Positions 63,279 through 64,000 of a stretch of DNA of 64,000 nt are shown here, piece after piece. Position 1 is the first letter of the stretch; every line of letters begins with the position of its first letter. This DNA comes from Brachybacterium paraconglomeratum (lineage in GTDB: Bacteria > Actinomycetota > Actinomycetes > Actinomycetales > Dermabacteraceae): the NCBI RefSeq assembly GCF_003994255.1, contig NZ_ML133853.1, positions 124,001 to 188,000 of the forward strand. The letters run 5' to 3'. The notes beneath the pieces are model-generated. The model was not told the DNA's origin and made no database searches. It saw only the letters and a list, made by a program, of their open reading frames with translations. The position numbers and the translations under genes are program-made.

Positions 63279-64000
63279 GTGAGCGACAGCGACCGCCCCA
63301 TGCCCGACCAGGACCTGCCCGAGGGCACCTCGGACCCGTCACCGGGAGCGGACGGCGCAGCACCGGCCCCCGAGGCGGCGACGGCCCCCGCGGCCCCGGC
63401 GCCGACCACCGCGGGGGAGAAGGCGGCCCGCGCGCCCGAGCACTACGAGGCCTCGGACATCACCGTCCTCGAGGGCCTCGAGGCGGTGCGCAAGCGGCCC
63501 GGCATGTACATCGGCTCCACCGGTGAGCGCGGCCTGCACCACATGGTCCAGGAGATCGTCGACAACTCCGTGGATGAGGCGATGGCCGGCCACGGTGACA
63601 CCATCGAGGTCACCCTCCTCGCCGACGGCGGCGTGCGCGTCGTCGACCACGCCCGCGGCATCCCCGTGGACATGCACCCCACCGAGAACAAGCCCGCCGT
63701 CGAGCTGGTGCTCACCGTGCTGCACGCCGGCGGCAAGTTCGGCGGCGGCGGCTACGCCGTCTCCGGCGGTCTGCACGGCGTCGGCTCCTCCGTGGTCAAC
63801 GCCCTCTCCGTCCGCATGGAGGTCGAGATCCGCCGCCAGGGCCACGTCTGGCGCCAGGCCTACGCCCGCGGCGTCCCCGTCGCCCCGCTCGAGAAGGGCG
63901 AGGAGACCGACGAGACCGGCACCACCATCACCTTCTGGGCCGACGGCGAGATCTTCGACTCGACCGTGTACGACTTCGAGACGCTGCGCAAGCGGTTCCA
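63279..64000 (+). CDS. gyrB: DNA gyrase subunit B, 3' end outside the window
   Basis: 240 residues visible from GTG at 63279 (GAGGAG 10 bases upstream); an ATG seven codons later is an alternative. About 50 Ala/Pro-rich residues precede the ATPase: [21 protein letters not shown], the Mg-ATP Asn segment [16 protein letters not shown] near 95 and [13 protein letters not shown] near 165. The gene runs off the window. Confidence 0.96.
   Translation, partial: MSDSDRPMPDQDLPEGTSDPSPGADGAAPAPEAATAPAAPAPTTAGEKAARAPEHYEASDITVLEGLEAVRKRPGMYIGSTGERGLHHMVQEIVDNSVDEAMAGHGDTIEVTLLADGGVRVVDHARGIPVDMHPTENKPAVELVLTVLHAGGKFGGGGYAVSGGLHGVGSSVVNALSVRMEVEIRRQGHVWRQAYARGVPVAPLEKGEETDETGTTITFWADGEIFDSTVYDFETLRKRF

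Overview
The window is a contiguous, very GC-rich chromosomal segment (by eye about 70-73% G+C in coding parts) from an actinobacterium. The order trxB - parB - parA - rsmG - jag - yidC - yidD - rnpA - rpmH - dnaA - dnaN - recF - dciA ... gyrB is the classical actinobacterial replication-origin neighbourhood. Leaderless or GTG starts, a DUF222/HNH protein, DUF6049 next to murJ, and the proteins overall suggest a Dermabacteraceae/Brachybacterium-like organism; that genus-level guess is inference. I see no insertion sequence, phage gene or CRISPR array.

Layout. 1-9.7 kb, mostly minus strand: PEP synthase (cut by the window edge) with its regulatory kinase, a methyltransferase/small membrane protein pair, a tandem pair of CNNM/CBS membrane proteins, an esterase, a DJ-1/PfpI protein and SelO. 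9.8-20.8 kb: glutathione-independent formaldehyde dehydrogenase, a large secreted phosphodiester glycosidase/phosphoesterase, a DUF222-HNH protein, an NYN-domain protein, an aldehyde dehydrogenase and a Tat-exported phosphoesterase. 20.8-29.2 kb: tRNA-Leu, two APC permeases, the rpsF-ssb-rpsR-rplI operon, a large-subunit catalase and a zinc-ribbon protein. 29.2-42.9 kb, envelope and redox genes: a bifunctional penicillin-binding protein, CCA-adding enzyme, DUF6049 protein, MurJ, a stand-alone MviN-type pseudokinase with extracellular domain, a membrane-anchored unknown, TrxB and a thioredoxin-fold protein without active-site cysteines.

42.9-46.2 kb is the outstanding part: about 3.3 kb without a convincing gene and with visibly lower G+C. 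It carries at least 13 degenerate parS-like palindromes (12 or more matches of 14 to GTTTCACGTGAAAC) in 1.8 kb, bracketed by clusters of DnaA boxes. Next to it lies parB, whose product has about 455 residues of low-complexity sequence (a Lys/Ser/Thr-repeat part, then an acidic part) between the ParA-contacting N terminus and the ParB/Srx domain. Together they look like an unusual chromosome centromere and its matching, enlarged ParB.

46.2-64 kb: segregation, membrane-insertion and replication genes. The dnaA-dnaN gap has only a few DnaA boxes, while more lie inside the dnaA reading frame and around the parS array, so the exact origin is open. A complete riboflavin operon (FMN riboswitch, ribD, ribE, ribBA, ribH) and a 54-bp tandem triplication sit between dciA and gyrB, where most actinobacteria have nothing. 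The window ends inside gyrB.
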